Shown piece by piece: positions 42,481-52,900 of a DNA stretch of 64,000 nt; the stretch's first letter is position 1; every line of letters begins with the position of its first letter. Below the pieces are notes generated by a model. It did not search any database and had not been told where the DNA came from. It saw only the letters and a program-made list of their open reading frames with translations. Source of the stretch: Hyphomicrobiales bacterium (GTDB lineage Bacteria > Pseudomonadota > Alphaproteobacteria > Rhizobiales > Beijerinckiaceae); the NCBI GenBank assembly GCA_900466745.1, contig UBNE01000028.1:62001-126000 (forward strand). The letters are read 5' to 3'. The position numbers and the translations under genes are program-made.

Positions 42481-42620
42481 TGCTCGCCCCGGAACGGCTG
42501 AACCGCCGCACCACATAAGGAAACTGATTGCGCGATCCGAAGGGAAGATGCAAGACACGAGGCGAACGATAGGGAAGGTGAAAGATCCATGGTGGGGATT
42601 TGCGCTTCAGCGAAACTGCG

Positions 42621-43925
42621 ATGCGTGACGTTCTGATCCCGACACGCTTGCGCAGGCTGCTGCTCGATCGGCGGCCGCAAAGCATGCCAGCCGCATCGAA
42701 TCCCTCCCCCTCTCTTTCCAGCGGTTTCGCGCCCTTAACAGAACTGCGCCGCTTCTCCGGACACCCTGTCAGCACCTACGATCATGTGGCGCTTCGCAGA
42801 CGCCGCTGGTTTGATCTCGATCGCCGGTTCGGAGCCCTATTGTTTGTGGTTCTGCCAACGGTCGTCGCCATGGTTTATTATGGCCTTATCGCCGCGGATC
42901 GTTTCGTCTCCCAGAGCGAATTCGTCCTGCGCAGCGTCGGCGCCGCTGACGCATCCGGGATTTCGGCGATGATCGCCTCTCAGACCGGCGGTGCCGTGTC
43001 GAGCGGATTATCTATTGGCGGGGACCGCGACGCGCAGGCGGTCGCGACCTACATCGCGTCGCATGACGGTATGGCAGTCGTTGATCGCGCGCTCGATCTG
43101 CGCAAGGTCTTCTCAAGGTCGGAGGCCGATTTCGTCGCCCGCTTTCCCGGCCCTGTCTCCAAAGACACCAATTACGCACTCTATCGCTACTACGAGCGCA
43201 TGGTGTCTGTGTCCTACGACCCGACGACGAGCGTCATCAAGCTCTCGACCGAGGCATTTCGCCCCGAAGATGCGAAGGCGATCGGTGAGGCGCTCATCGC
43301 CAGCGCTGAGGCTATCGTTAACCGCATGGATCTGCGTGCCCGGCAGGATGCGATACGAGCGGCGCAGGAGCAGGTCGACGCGGCGCGGAATCAGGTCGTC
43401 ACCGCCCAGCACAACCTGACAGCGTTTCGTCTGCGCGAGAAGATGGTCGATCCCGTCAAAATGAGCGGTGTGATCCTCGCATCCATATCTCAGCTCGTCA
43501 GCCAGAGCGTCGCACTGAAGGCTCAGCTGTCCGACTTGCGGAAAAACGCACCGACCAATCAGCAAGCCGGGGTCCTACAAAACCAGATCGCCTCGATCGA
43601 GGAGCAGATCGCTGCCGAGCAGCGCAAACTCACCGGGCCGGACGGCTCAATGTCGCCGATTCTCGCCGAGTATGCGCAGCTCAGCCTGCAGAGTGAATTC
43701 GCGAATCGGATTTATGCGGCGTCACTGGACCAGCTGGAAACGGCACGGGCAGAGGCCGCGCGCCAACGTGCGTTCATCGAGCGGATCTCCGGTCCGACGC
43801 TCGCCGACGACAGCACACAACCGAAGCGGACACTGATGGTCCTACTCATATTCGCTGTTTCGCTGTCGGCATGGTCGATCCTGCGGTTTATTGTACGCGA
43901 TTCACGGGCACATCACGGCCGATGA
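42621..43925 (+). CDS. kpsE: Capsule export inner-membrane protein KpsE, copy 1
   Basis: A 434-aa KpsE/BexC/CtrB family protein (polysaccharide co-polymerase-like). A first transmembrane helix is at about 75-97 (FGALLFVVLPTVVAMVYYGL), then FVSQSEFVLRS, a long periplasmic coiled coil (about 235-390), and a second helix near the C-terminus (LMVLLIFAVSLSAWSILRFI). ATG 42621 is taken; a TTG at 42600 is in frame. The stop overlaps the kpsT start (ATGA). It would couple the ABC transporter to the outer-membrane KpsD/Wza channel. Confidence 0.92.
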   Translation: MRDVLIPTRLRRLLLDRRPQSMPAASNPSPSLSSGFAPLTELRRFSGHPVSTYDHVALRRRRWFDLDRRFGALLFVVLPTVVAMVYYGLIAADRFVSQSEFVLRSVGAADASGISAMIASQTGGAVSSGLSIGGDRDAQAVATYIASHDGMAVVDRALDLRKVFSRSEADFVARFPGPVSKDTNYALYRYYERMVSVSYDPTTSVIKLSTEAFRPEDAKAIGEALIASAEAIVNRMDLRARQDAIRAAQEQVDAARNQVVTAQHNLTAFRLREKMVDPVKMSGVILASISQLVSQSVALKAQLSDLRKNAPTNQQAGVLQNQIASIEEQIAAEQRKLTGPDGSMSPILAEYAQLSLQSEFANRIYAASLDQLETARAEAARQRAFIERISGPTLADDSTQPKRTLMVLLIFAVSLSAWSILRFIVRDSRAHHGR

Positions 43926-44701
43926 GCGCGCCACACACCGCGGATTCGACTTTCGAGCAGGAGCTGCCGCCACTGCGGCGCCTCGTTACGCGTTTGCGGC
44001 GAAATCGCTCCGATGACGATAAGCGAACCGAAGGGGAGCCTCTTTACGAACCCGCGATCGTTGCCGGCGGTCTGGTGAAAGAGTTCGAGACAGAGATCGG
44101 ACGGCGCCGCGTCCTTGACGGGATTTCGTTCGAGGTCCGCATGGGTGAGCGCCTCGCCATCCTGGGGCGCAACGGGGCAGGCAAATCGACGCTGATAAGC
44201 CTGCTGTGCGGGCTGCAATTGCCGACCTCTGGCGTCATTCATCGTGGGCTCAGCATGTCCTGGCCGATTGCTATCGATGGCGCCGTCCAGGGTGAAATGA
44301 CGGGTTACGATTACGCACGTTTCATCTTGCGCGTCTATGGTGCCCCCTTCGACGAGAAGTTCGATTACGTCCAGGCTTTCGCGGAAATCGGCCGCCAAAT
44401 CCACATGCCGATGCGGTTCTATTCGACCGGAATGCGCGCGCGCCTTGCCTTCGCGTTGTCCTTCGCCATCGATTTCGACTGCATCCTCATCGACGAGGTC
44501 CTGGCCGTCGGTGATCCACGCTTCCAGCAAAGGTGCCATGACGAGCTTTTCGTTCGCCGCAGGGACTGCGCGATGATCATCGCGATCCACGATAGCGGCT
44601 TCGTTCGTGAACATTGCACCTCGGCCCTTGTGCTCAAGCAAGGACGTGGCCGCGTTTTTCATGATGTGAGCTTTGCGACAGAGATTTATCAATCGCTCTG
44701 A
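43922..44701 (+). CDS. kpsT: Capsule ABC transporter ATPase KpsT
   Basis: A 259-aa ATP-binding subunit. Walker A GRNGAGKST is at residues 82-90, the divergent signature YSTGMRARLAFALS (about 165-178) is typical of polysaccharide exporters, and Walker B ILIDEVLAVGD follows. A polar extension of about 45 residues precedes the ATPase core, longer than in Escherichia coli KpsT. It overlaps kpsE1 by four bases and lies 42 bases before kpsE2. Confidence 0.95.
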   Translation: MSAPHTADSTFEQELPPLRRLVTRLRRNRSDDDKRTEGEPLYEPAIVAGGLVKEFETEIGRRRVLDGISFEVRMGERLAILGRNGAGKSTLISLLCGLQLPTSGVIHRGLSMSWPIAIDGAVQGEMTGYDYARFILRVYGAPFDEKFDYVQAFAEIGRQIHMPMRFYSTGMRARLAFALSFAIDFDCILIDEVLAVGDPRFQQRCHDELFVRRRDCAMIIAIHDSGFVREHCTSALVLKQGRGRVFHDVSFATEIYQSL

Positions 44702-44743
44702 ACCGCTGCCCGCACTGATTGCACCGCAGGCTCATGGAGACGA

Positions 44744-45946
44744 ATGTTGGGGTTCATGGGACAGTTATTCCCCGTACAGACCGGCCGCAGCGTGCGCGAA
44801 GCTCCTGCAGGCTTCGCCACTCATCGGTTCGGAGGCCGTCCCCCTTTCCTGCGCAAGATTCCCTGGTCTTGGCTGATCGTCTTGCTGCCGACCGTTCTGG
44901 CGCTTGTCTATTACGGCCTTATCGCCACCGACCGCTACGTGTCGGAGGCGCAGATCGTAGTCCGGCGTGCTTCAGACCAGGGTGCGGCTGGCGGCTTCGC
45001 TTCCTTTCTCAAGTCGGCTGGCATCAGCGGCGGCCCCGACGATGTCAACGTCCTGCAGGCCTATGTCCTGTCTCGCGATGCTGTTCGCGGCCTGCAGCAA
45101 CGGTTGCCGATCAAAGAAATTTTCGGACCATCAGGAGTTGATTTCATCGCACGCTGGCCATCGCCGATCTATGGGGCCACGGAGGAGGAGCTCTATCGCT
45201 ACTATCTGACGATGGTTACGGCCGCTCCCAGCCATGAGACGGGCGTGCTGACGATCGCGGTTCAAGCATTTGATCCGGCACAGGCCAAGGCAATGACCTC
45301 TGCTCTTCTCGATTTGGCTGAGACGATGGTCAACCGCATCAATGAGCGCGTGCAGTCCGAGAGCATTAGGTCGGCCAACGAGGAGGTCCGTCGGAGCGAG
45401 GAGGCTCTGATCGCCAGCCAAATTGCGCTCACTCAGTTCAGAAACCGCGAACTCATTCTGGATCCGGAGCGAAATGCGGTTTTGCTCGCGGAGCTGATCG
45501 GCAAATTGAGCACGGAGCTTGCCAGCACCCTCGCCCAAATCGAGCAGCTTCGGCAAAGCGCGCCGAATAATCCGCAACTTGGTCCCTTGAACGTGCATGC
45601 GGCTTCATTGAAGCAGCAAATCGAGGCGCAGCGCGCGCTCGTGTCGTCAGCAGGTAGCGGCTTGGCTGACAAGGTTTCGGAATATGAGCGCCTCAATCTG
45701 CAGCAACAGTTTGCAACCCGTCGCCTCGCGACGGCCGTCGCCGCTTTGACGGTCGCCAAGGCGCAAGCCCGACGCCAGCAGATTTTTCTGGAGCGGATCG
45801 TAGAGCCCAACCTCGCCGACAAGTCGACCCGACCGAGGCGGGTCGTCAACACTGTGACGGTGCTCGGCTGGTCGTTGCTGCTCTATTTGATCTTTTGGCT
45901 GATCGGCACCGGTATTCGCGAGCATGCTGCGGCCCACTCCGCCTGA
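44744..45946 (+). CDS. kpsE: Capsule export inner-membrane protein KpsE, copy 2
   Basis: A 400-aa paralogue of the product at 42621: same first helix (WLIVLLPTVLALVYYGLIAT), same RYVSEAQIVVRR entry, a periplasmic coiled coil (about 205-350) and a last helix (LGWSLLLYLIFWLIG). GGAGA lies four bases before ATG 44744. Two KpsE-type proteins on either side of KpsT are unusual, since most loci have one. They may form mixed rings or serve two polymers. Confidence 0.9.
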   Translation: MLGFMGQLFPVQTGRSVREAPAGFATHRFGGRPPFLRKIPWSWLIVLLPTVLALVYYGLIATDRYVSEAQIVVRRASDQGAAGGFASFLKSAGISGGPDDVNVLQAYVLSRDAVRGLQQRLPIKEIFGPSGVDFIARWPSPIYGATEEELYRYYLTMVTAAPSHETGVLTIAVQAFDPAQAKAMTSALLDLAETMVNRINERVQSESIRSANEEVRRSEEALIASQIALTQFRNRELILDPERNAVLLAELIGKLSTELASTLAQIEQLRQSAPNNPQLGPLNVHAASLKQQIEAQRALVSSAGSGLADKVSEYERLNLQQQFATRRLATAVAALTVAKAQARRQQIFLERIVEPNLADKSTRPRRVVNTVTVLGWSLLLYLIFWLIGTGIREHAAAHSA

Positions 45947-45982
45947 CCCTCCCCAGCTGGAGGCGGAACTTGGCAACTGCCT

Positions 45983-46708
45983 CTAGATTGTCTTCAAGAA
46001 TGCCGATGCGTCTCGCGCGACCTCCGGTTTGGGCGTGTCCTCCGCATATTCCTCGTTCCGAAGGACTTCGGCATAGGAGGCGACTAGGCAGGCGAAGATA
46101 ATGAAAAAAATCAGTGCCATCGCGCCCACCGCGATGTCGCACCACGTCATGTCAATTCCCATCCATTCGAAGCGCGGTGCGCCGAAGATGAGGATCAAGA
46201 TGTTCATTGCGATGATCATCAATCTGACTTCGGTCGGCCCACTACCCAAAAGCGAGACGTGAAACTCGTTTGAGACGGAGGTCCGTACGAACGAATAGAT
46301 CGACAGCGCGTGGTAGCCGGCCAAAGCAAGCAGCGCGATATCCATTCCGACAAAGGGCGAAATGCCCATCCCGAGGCAGATCAGAAGATTGCCGATGACG
46401 TCGACGGTCTGGTCGAGGAAATAGCCATAGCGCGGCCGCTCAATCCCCCTGACGCGGGCAAGCGTCCCATCAAGCGAGTCGCCGAACCAGTGCAACACGA
46501 GACCAAACGACGCGAGCCAAAGAAAGCTCGTCGAATAGAAGGTCAGGCCATAGCCTGCCAGGGTCACGAACGCGCCGAAAATGCCAAACGCCGTGAGACC
46601 GTCCGGCTTGATCCACACCGGCAGACGCGACGCGATCCATATGAGGATCTTGCGCTCGACCTGCGCTGTTACACTCGCATGAATACGGATCAAGCTCGCT
46701 CCCCTCAA
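45983..46708 (-). CDS. CDP-alcohol phosphatidyltransferase family protein
   Basis: A 241-aa multi-pass membrane enzyme. The family motif is intact: Asp77, Asp80-Gly81, Ala84-Arg85, Gly95, Asp99, Asp103 (DSLDGTLARV, then GYFLDQTVD). It moves a phospho-alcohol from CDP-alcohol to an acceptor, as in phospholipid or inositol-phosphate head-group synthesis. In this locus it could add a phospho head group to the sphingoid-like lipid or make a phospholipid acceptor for the capsule. The TTG at 46708 is the longest start; a TTG five codons later has a better AGGGGAG site. Convergent with kpsE2. Confidence 0.88.
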   Translation of the reverse strand: MRGASLIRIHASVTAQVERKILIWIASRLPVWIKPDGLTAFGIFGAFVTLAGYGLTFYSTSFLWLASFGLVLHWFGDSLDGTLARVRGIERPRYGYFLDQTVDVIGNLLICLGMGISPFVGMDIALLALAGYHALSIYSFVRTSVSNEFHVSLLGSGPTEVRLMIIAMNILILIFGAPRFEWMGIDMTWCDIAVGAMALIFFIIFACLVASYAEVLRNEEYAEDTPKPEVARDASAFLKTI

Positions 46709-46844
46709 TACTGAACCGCTATCGCGAGATGCTCCTCAAAAATCAAGCCTGATTGCGCTTGATCGAGCCCTAGCCTATGCAAATGATGCCGGTCCCGACG
46801 AGGCTATCGGCCTCTTGCACCGCCCGCAATCGGAAGCGAATGGA

Positions 46845-48170
46845 ATGGCCGCCCTGGTCGTTGGATATGACGCGACGAGGCTGTTTCTGGGGCCGTTGTC
46901 TCTCACACCTCGTGGAATCGACCGCATCGAACTCGAATATGCCCGGCATTTCTTTCGCCATGCCTCAGCCGATTGCCTCGCGGTCCTACCGACCCCATGG
47001 GGAATCAGGTGCTATTCGCGCGAGCGTGCCCTGCGAGGACTGGATCGGCTCGAGCAGCTCTGGCCCGAATGTCTCGATCTGCAACGAGACGAAGTCTGGC
47101 TTGCATTGAAGGGGCATCTTGAAGGAACGCCGCAGGGGCGTGCGCCGCAGGCGGCGAGAGATAGCTTCGCTATGCGTGCACAACGCATGGCCTCTTTGCT
47201 CAAAGCCACGGGGATCGGCCTCGGCGGCGACGTGTCTTCCACCCTGCCGGAGCAGGCGATCTATCTGAATATCGGCCAGATTTCCCTTGCGATTCCTTTG
47301 CTGCTTCGCTGGCTGCAGCGCCGAACCGATATCAGACCTGTCTTCATGTTACATGACGTCATTCCGCTCGAAACACCGGAATACGTCGAACCGGCCGGCG
47401 TGCGCGGTCACGCCCGTATGATTGAACATACCGCACGCTACGCTGCGGGGCTCGTCGTGACGACGCAGGCCGCAAAAGCGGCCGTGTGCGCGGCCCTGGC
47501 GGAACGCGATGCTCCGGCGCTGCCGATGCTGGCTTTACCGTTTCCGGTGCCTTCAGCTTTTCGCGATGTGAACACCGACCTCCCGCCGCTGACGAGCAAA
47601 CCCTATTTCCTGGTTTGCGGCGCCATCGAGCCGCGCAAAAATCACCTCCTTCTGCTTGAGGTCTGGAAAAGACTGTATGCCCGCATGGGCGCTGCAACAC
47701 CGCTGCTGATCATTGTTGGCGCGTCAGGCTGGCACGCGCAGTTCATCGAGGATCGCATTAGACGGACCCCCATCGCCAGCACCCATATTCACATAGTCAA
47801 AGGGCTCTCAACGGCCGCGCTGAAACATATGATGAGGAGCGCTACGGGCCTACTCATGCCGTCCTTCATCGAAGGCTTCGGGCTGCCAATCGTTGAGGCC
47901 GCGTCACTGGGGACGCCTGTTGTCGCGTCAGACATCGAAGCTCATCGCGAGGTCGCCCCTGATACTGTGCGCCTTGTCGATCCAATCGACGGACAAGGTT
48001 GGGAGCGAGCCATTCTATCTGTCCTGGAACGGCATCGCGGCAGCCGTAATGGCACATCGCCTTCGGAACCAGTTGATCTCCACAGATCGGACTGGGGGAG
48101 CTATTTCGAGCGGCTCACCGAATTCATGACCGGCCTGGAGCGGCGTCGAAACCCAGGCTCATTCACCTGA
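46845..48170 (+). CDS. Glycosyltransferase family 4
   Basis: A 441-aa GT-B enzyme. The N-terminal half has VVGYDATRLFLG and FMLHDVIPLETPEY; the C-terminal Rossmann domain has FLVCGAIEPRKNH (about 259) and MPSFIEGFGLPIVEAASLG (about 337), the GT4 nucleotide-sugar site. The same IEPRKNH signature occurs in the GT4 domains at 34397 and (as IEPKKN) 61983, so the three form one subgroup. It should add one sugar in the capsule repeat. ATG 46845 is used; upstream frame has no ATG. Confidence 0.9.
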   Translation: MAALVVGYDATRLFLGPLSLTPRGIDRIELEYARHFFRHASADCLAVLPTPWGIRCYSRERALRGLDRLEQLWPECLDLQRDEVWLALKGHLEGTPQGRAPQAARDSFAMRAQRMASLLKATGIGLGGDVSSTLPEQAIYLNIGQISLAIPLLLRWLQRRTDIRPVFMLHDVIPLETPEYVEPAGVRGHARMIEHTARYAAGLVVTTQAAKAAVCAALAERDAPALPMLALPFPVPSAFRDVNTDLPPLTSKPYFLVCGAIEPRKNHLLLLEVWKRLYARMGAATPLLIIVGASGWHAQFIEDRIRRTPIASTHIHIVKGLSTAALKHMMRSATGLLMPSFIEGFGLPIVEAASLGTPVVASDIEAHREVAPDTVRLVDPIDGQGWERAILSVLERHRGSRNGTSPSEPVDLHRSDWGSYFERLTEFMTGLERRRNPGSFT

Positions 48171-48304
48171 CAAAGTCGCTGCAGCACGCCCTCCGACGTG
48201 CCGGATACACCTCTTTGTTTAGGTCAAGGTTGCCGATGCTCGATGGAGGCTCCGGCAGCAGCGCAACTGAGCTTGCCGGCCAATCTGGCAGGCTGCTGCG
48301 CTAT

Positions 48305-49555
48305 TCAGACAATCCGGTCCGTCGTCCAGCGAAACGAACCTTTTCGCACGCCGGAAACCGCGAGCGCATAGGCTTCCTCGAACCAGCCGATCCGTTCCTC
48401 ATGGAGCGCCAGACGCGGTGGTGGATCATCGGCGGCCGCATGTGCCTGCAAAAGTTCGCAGGCAACATTGTCCTCTCTGAGCACCCGTCGAGCATAAAAG
48501 GTGAAAATGCGATCGATCACGGGCCAGGCGAGCCAGCGCGCAATCTTGCGCCAAGCCTGTTTCGTTTCCGGCTGGGGCACTCGGAAAGAGTGTGAAACGA
48601 GCTTCGATCGATTGTGCGCCATCGGGAGGATGTGGAGCACCACAACATACCAGTAGCCTTCGCCGAAAAGGCGTGTGGCAGGCACGAAACTGACCACGAG
48701 CCCGGGGAAAATCTGGAGGATGCGATAGCGAGGCGGGAAAAATGCTCCCCTCTCGCACTGATCCACCATGTCAGGCAGCGAACTTGCATTGCCGGCGCGG
48801 AAAAACATGCTGTGCGGCCCGATCTGATCGTAGCGCGTCTCCTTGCCGGGGAGGTAACCCTCCTTCCCAAAGGTCGACGGGTGGATGGCGACGATATGAT
48901 AGTCGTCCAGCGAGATCTCATGAATGTATCGCCAATGGGCGTTCACTGCGAATTTCGCCGCGTCGGTGCTCCTCCGCATGAAGGAAGAGGTGTATTTGAG
49001 TATCGGAAATGCTGGCCCCAGCCATGCCTCGAGGCTTGGTCCGGCCGGATCAGCAAAGCGTCCGAAGATGAACCCACCCGCCTGCGCAAGCTCGACCCGG
49101 TTCAATCGCGCGTCGATTTCGCGCGGCGCCTTGCCGAACATGTCGATGCAATTGGGAATGCCGAGCGCAAGCCCCTCGTGATTGTAGCGCCAGTGATGAA
49201 ACCCGCAGACCAAAGGCCCACGGCCGCTGTCATCATGCCTCAGCGGATAGCCGCGATGGACGCATTTGTTCTCGAAGGCAACGATCCCTTGGCTGAACCG
49301 CTGCACGATGACGGAACGTCCACCCAGTATGGAGCGGAACCAATCATTCTCCCCGGCGACCTGATGTTCGAATCCGAGGAAGGTCCAGCACGTTTCCAGA
49401 GCCTTCCTTTCCGCGGCAAAGGCCTCGGGGCATACCCTTGCAGCATTGAGAAGAGCCCGTATTTCAGCAGGAAGTACATCTGGCAGGGGAAGTTCGGCAG
49501 GCATAAAGAAACTATGCCGCAACGGCATAGCCCTCGCAATGTGGCTCCCCGCCAT
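48305..49555 (-). CDS. Rieske [2Fe-2S] non-heme iron oxygenase
   Basis: A 416-aa protein with an N-terminal Rieske cluster: Cys98-x-His100, sixteen residues, Cys117-x2-His120. The catalytic iron site is LDDYHIVAIH (Asp218, His220, His225), as in ring-hydroxylating and aliphatic Rieske oxygenases. It would need ferredoxin and reductase partners from elsewhere. Located beside the RkpA-like synthase and in divergent orientation, it may hydroxylate the lipid chain or another capsule precursor; this is inference. Start ATG 49555, with in-frame alternatives at 49528 and 49504. Confidence 0.88.
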   Translation of the reverse strand: MAGSHIARAMPLRHSFFMPAELPLPDVLPAEIRALLNAARVCPEAFAAERKALETCWTFLGFEHQVAGENDWFRSILGGRSVIVQRFSQGIVAFENKCVHRGYPLRHDDSGRGPLVCGFHHWRYNHEGLALGIPNCIDMFGKAPREIDARLNRVELAQAGGFIFGRFADPAGPSLEAWLGPAFPILKYTSSFMRRSTDAAKFAVNAHWRYIHEISLDDYHIVAIHPSTFGKEGYLPGKETRYDQIGPHSMFFRAGNASSLPDMVDQCERGAFFPPRYRILQIFPGLVVSFVPATRLFGEGYWYVVVLHILPMAHNRSKLVSHSFRVPQPETKQAWRKIARWLAWPVIDRIFTFYARRVLREDNVACELLQAHAAADDPPPRLALHEERIGWFEEAYALAVSGVRKGSFRWTTDRIV

Positions 49556-49931
49556 GGGGCGCCATCGGTGTCGTTCAAGACCAGACGTCCTGCCAAGCTA
49601 TGTACGAAATTAAAATTCCACCGTCCGGCGCGTCTCCAGAATTGAATTTGAACATCGATCAATCGAAATCTAAATATTTTAACGCTTCGCATCGGACCGG
49701 CGGTTGATCATGGATATGCCGCTGCCGCATGTGTGGATCAAGCTTGGCGCAACATGGCGCATTGCAGCCCAGAAGCCACAGCTTTAGTCGAATTGCCCTA
49801 ACTGATGGAATTTTGATCGGACGGCATTGCGTTACGTGTTGCGCCGAACCATGAAGAACCTCTCAGCCAGCATTGACGTCGCTTTGCCCGGCCGAGCCAC
49901 CGAAGAGAGCGCCAAAGTAAGCTGAGCCCTG
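49556..49931. other. Divergent promoter region before the PKS
   Basis: 376 bases with no gene. The part 49605-49690 is AT-rich (for example AATCTAAATATTTTAACG) and likely holds divergent promoters for the Rieske and PKS genes. I could not choose a specific -35/-10 pair. Confidence 0.45.
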
Positions 49932-52900
49932 ATGTCCCAGACGTCTGCAATTGTTGTCGGTGAAACTGCGATCGTCGGAGCGGCCTGCCAATTGCCAGGT
50001 GCCCCCAATCTCGCAGCGTTCTGGAAACTCTTACAAGGCGAGCAGAACGCGATTTCGTCAAGGCCCGATGGGCGCTGGAATGTCGAGCGCTTTCTCCGGC
50101 CGGGCAAACCGACTCCCGGCTTCGCCTATACTTTTGCCGGAGGCTATCTGGAACATCCGCTTGCATTCGACCCCGCGCCCTTTGGTCTGTCGCCGCGGGA
50201 AGTCGAACAGATGGACCCGCAGCAGAGGCTTCTACTGAAGACGGTCTGGCGGGCTTTCGAAGATGCCGGCATTTCACCCTCGTCGGTCGCCGGACGGAAC
50301 GTCGGCGTCTATGTCGGCGCTTCGGTTGTCGACTATCAGAGCGCGGCGTCGCATGATCCCGCCCTGATGGGTAGCCACTTTATGACTGGCAACTCGTTGT
50401 CCATCCTCTCGAACCGCATTTCTTACGTCTTCGATCTGAAAGGTCCGAGTTTTACGATCGACTCAGCTTGCTCTTCCTCCTTCATTGCTTTGACACAAGC
50501 CATGACCGCGCTGGAGGCGGGGAAAATCGACATGGCAATCGTCGCCGGTGTCAATCTTCTGCTTTCGCCGGCTCCATTCATCGGATTTTCGCAGGCACGG
50601 ATGCTCTCTCCCACGGGCGCCTGCCGGCCGTTCTCAAACGATGGTGACGGCTATGTCCGTGCGGAGGGAAGTGCCGTAGTGCTGCTACAGCGCCACGCCG
50701 ATGCGACAAGACAGGGGCGGCGGATACGCGGAATTATTACCGCTGCCGGAACGAATTCGGATGGCTGGACGAATGGCATCGCACTGCCGTCGTCCAAGGC
50801 GCAGCAGGCTCTGATCGAAGATATCTATGCCGCTGCGAACGTTTCCGCCGACGATCTGGCTTTTGTCGAGGCTCACGGAACCGGTACCAAAATTGGCGAC
50901 CCAGTCGAAGCAGCGGCCATTGGCTGTGCTCTTGGCAAACGCCGCAGCAGGCCCTTGCCGATCGGCTCGGTGAAATCGAACATTGGCCATCTGGAGGCTG
51001 CCTCGGGCCTTGCCGGACTGCTCAAGGCGGCGCTGGCGCTTGAGCAGGGTATCGTGCCTCGATCGCTTTTCTCGGACGTGCCCAGTGAAACGATCGACTT
51101 CGCCGACCTCAATCTTGCGCTGATCTCGACCGCGCAGCCTTTTGAGGAGTCGATCGCAGGAATCTGCAACTATGGTTTCGGCGGTTCCAATGCGCACGTG
51201 ATTCTGCGCAAAGCTCCGAGCTCGCTTGTGAACGCCAAGCCGCGACCGCGCCTTGTCTCGACTTCGACTGACAACGGGCCGCGCGCACCAGAAGTCCTGC
51301 TCCTCAGCGCGGCGACCGAGGAGGCCCTGAAAATTCGGGCGCGTCAGCTGGGCGAAAGCCTCGGCCGATCTTTGCACGTCTGCGAGATGGCGAACGCCCT
51401 TGGTCACCAGGCCGAGCGGTTGTCTCACCGCCTCGCATTTCCAGTGCCCGATGACGACGAAACCGCCTCGCGAATCCTTCTCGACTTCGCAGACGGAGTC
51501 TCCGCCGCCGGTGCAGTTGCGCAAGCACGCGCCCGGCAAGAAGAACGCTCCCCAGTCTTCATATTTTCCGGTAACGGAAGTCAGTACGCCGCCATGGGCC
51601 AGAAGGTCTATGCTGCTAATGCCGCATTTCGGCGAGAGATCGCAGAGATTGACGAGCTCTGTGTCGCATTGGCGGGCTGGTCGCTGGCGGAGCGGTTTCG
51701 AAACGGCGTCTCCGACGAGGATCTAGCGCAGACCTCCGTGGCCCAGCCGCTTATCTTTGCCGTCCAATCAGCATTGGCGGCTGTCCTCAAGGGATACGGT
51801 GTGCGTCCGGCAGCGGTCGTCGGGCATAGCATCGGAGAAATCGCGGCCGCGGAAGCGGCTGGGATTCTTTCCCGAGAAGAAGCTCTGCGTGTCATCCATG
51901 CGAGAAGCGCCCATCAGCAGTTGACCCGAGGAACTGGCAAGATGCTGGTCCTGGCTGCGCAGGAACAAGCTGTTCGCGCGCTGATCGAGGACTTTTGCTA
52001 TCAGACCATCGACATAGCCGCGATCAACGGCCCCGGTTCCACAACTGTGGCGGGTTCCAATGAAGAGATCGACGCCCTCATGGCATCGGCCCGCAAGCGC
52101 AGGGTGGCGAGCGTTTTGCTCGATGTCGAATACCCATTCCATTCAGCTCTGCTCGCGCCGCTCCATGACAACCTTGTCGCCGATCTTGGCAACCTCACCG
52201 GCCGAGAGGGTGACGTCGACTTCTTTTCGACCGTGACCGGTCGACGCGTGGTCGGCTCGTCGATCAACGCGCTCTACTGGGCTGACAACATGCGGCAGAC
52301 CGTGCGGTTCATGCCGGCGATTGAAGCGGCCTTGGAAGCGTATCCGGACGCCGCTTTCGTTGAAATTGGCGCCCGGCCAATCCTTGGCAACGTTGTCAAT
52401 GACATCCTCCGGAAGCAGCAAAAGACGAATCCTGTCCTAGCTACGCTCTCAGCGCAGGAGATCGTATCAGGCGACCCGGTTCGTCTCGTCGCTGCGAACC
52501 TGATTGCGCACGGTATCCGCCATGATCGCGAGGCTGTTTTCGGCGACAGGCTAGCTGCGACCGTTGCCTTGCCGCCGTACCCATTTCAGGAAGAGAATTT
52601 TTATCTCGGCGAGACGTCTGAAGCGATCGGCGTCTTTGGACGCCCCATGACCTCCTCCTCGCTCCATCCTCTGCTGGGGCCGAGGATGGCGGAAGGATCG
52701 CCGGAATGGCGCAGTCTGCTCGACCCGACGTTGCTGCCTTATCTCAGCGACCACGTCGTCAACGGGGCGGTGATTGCGCCTGCCACCGCGTTCGTCGAAA
52801 TGGCTCTTGCAGCAGCCGACGCCTTGCATCCGGGCGCGAGGCTTGAACTCGATGAGTTCGACATTCTTCGTCCGCTGACCTTCGGCGAGGACGAAACGCG

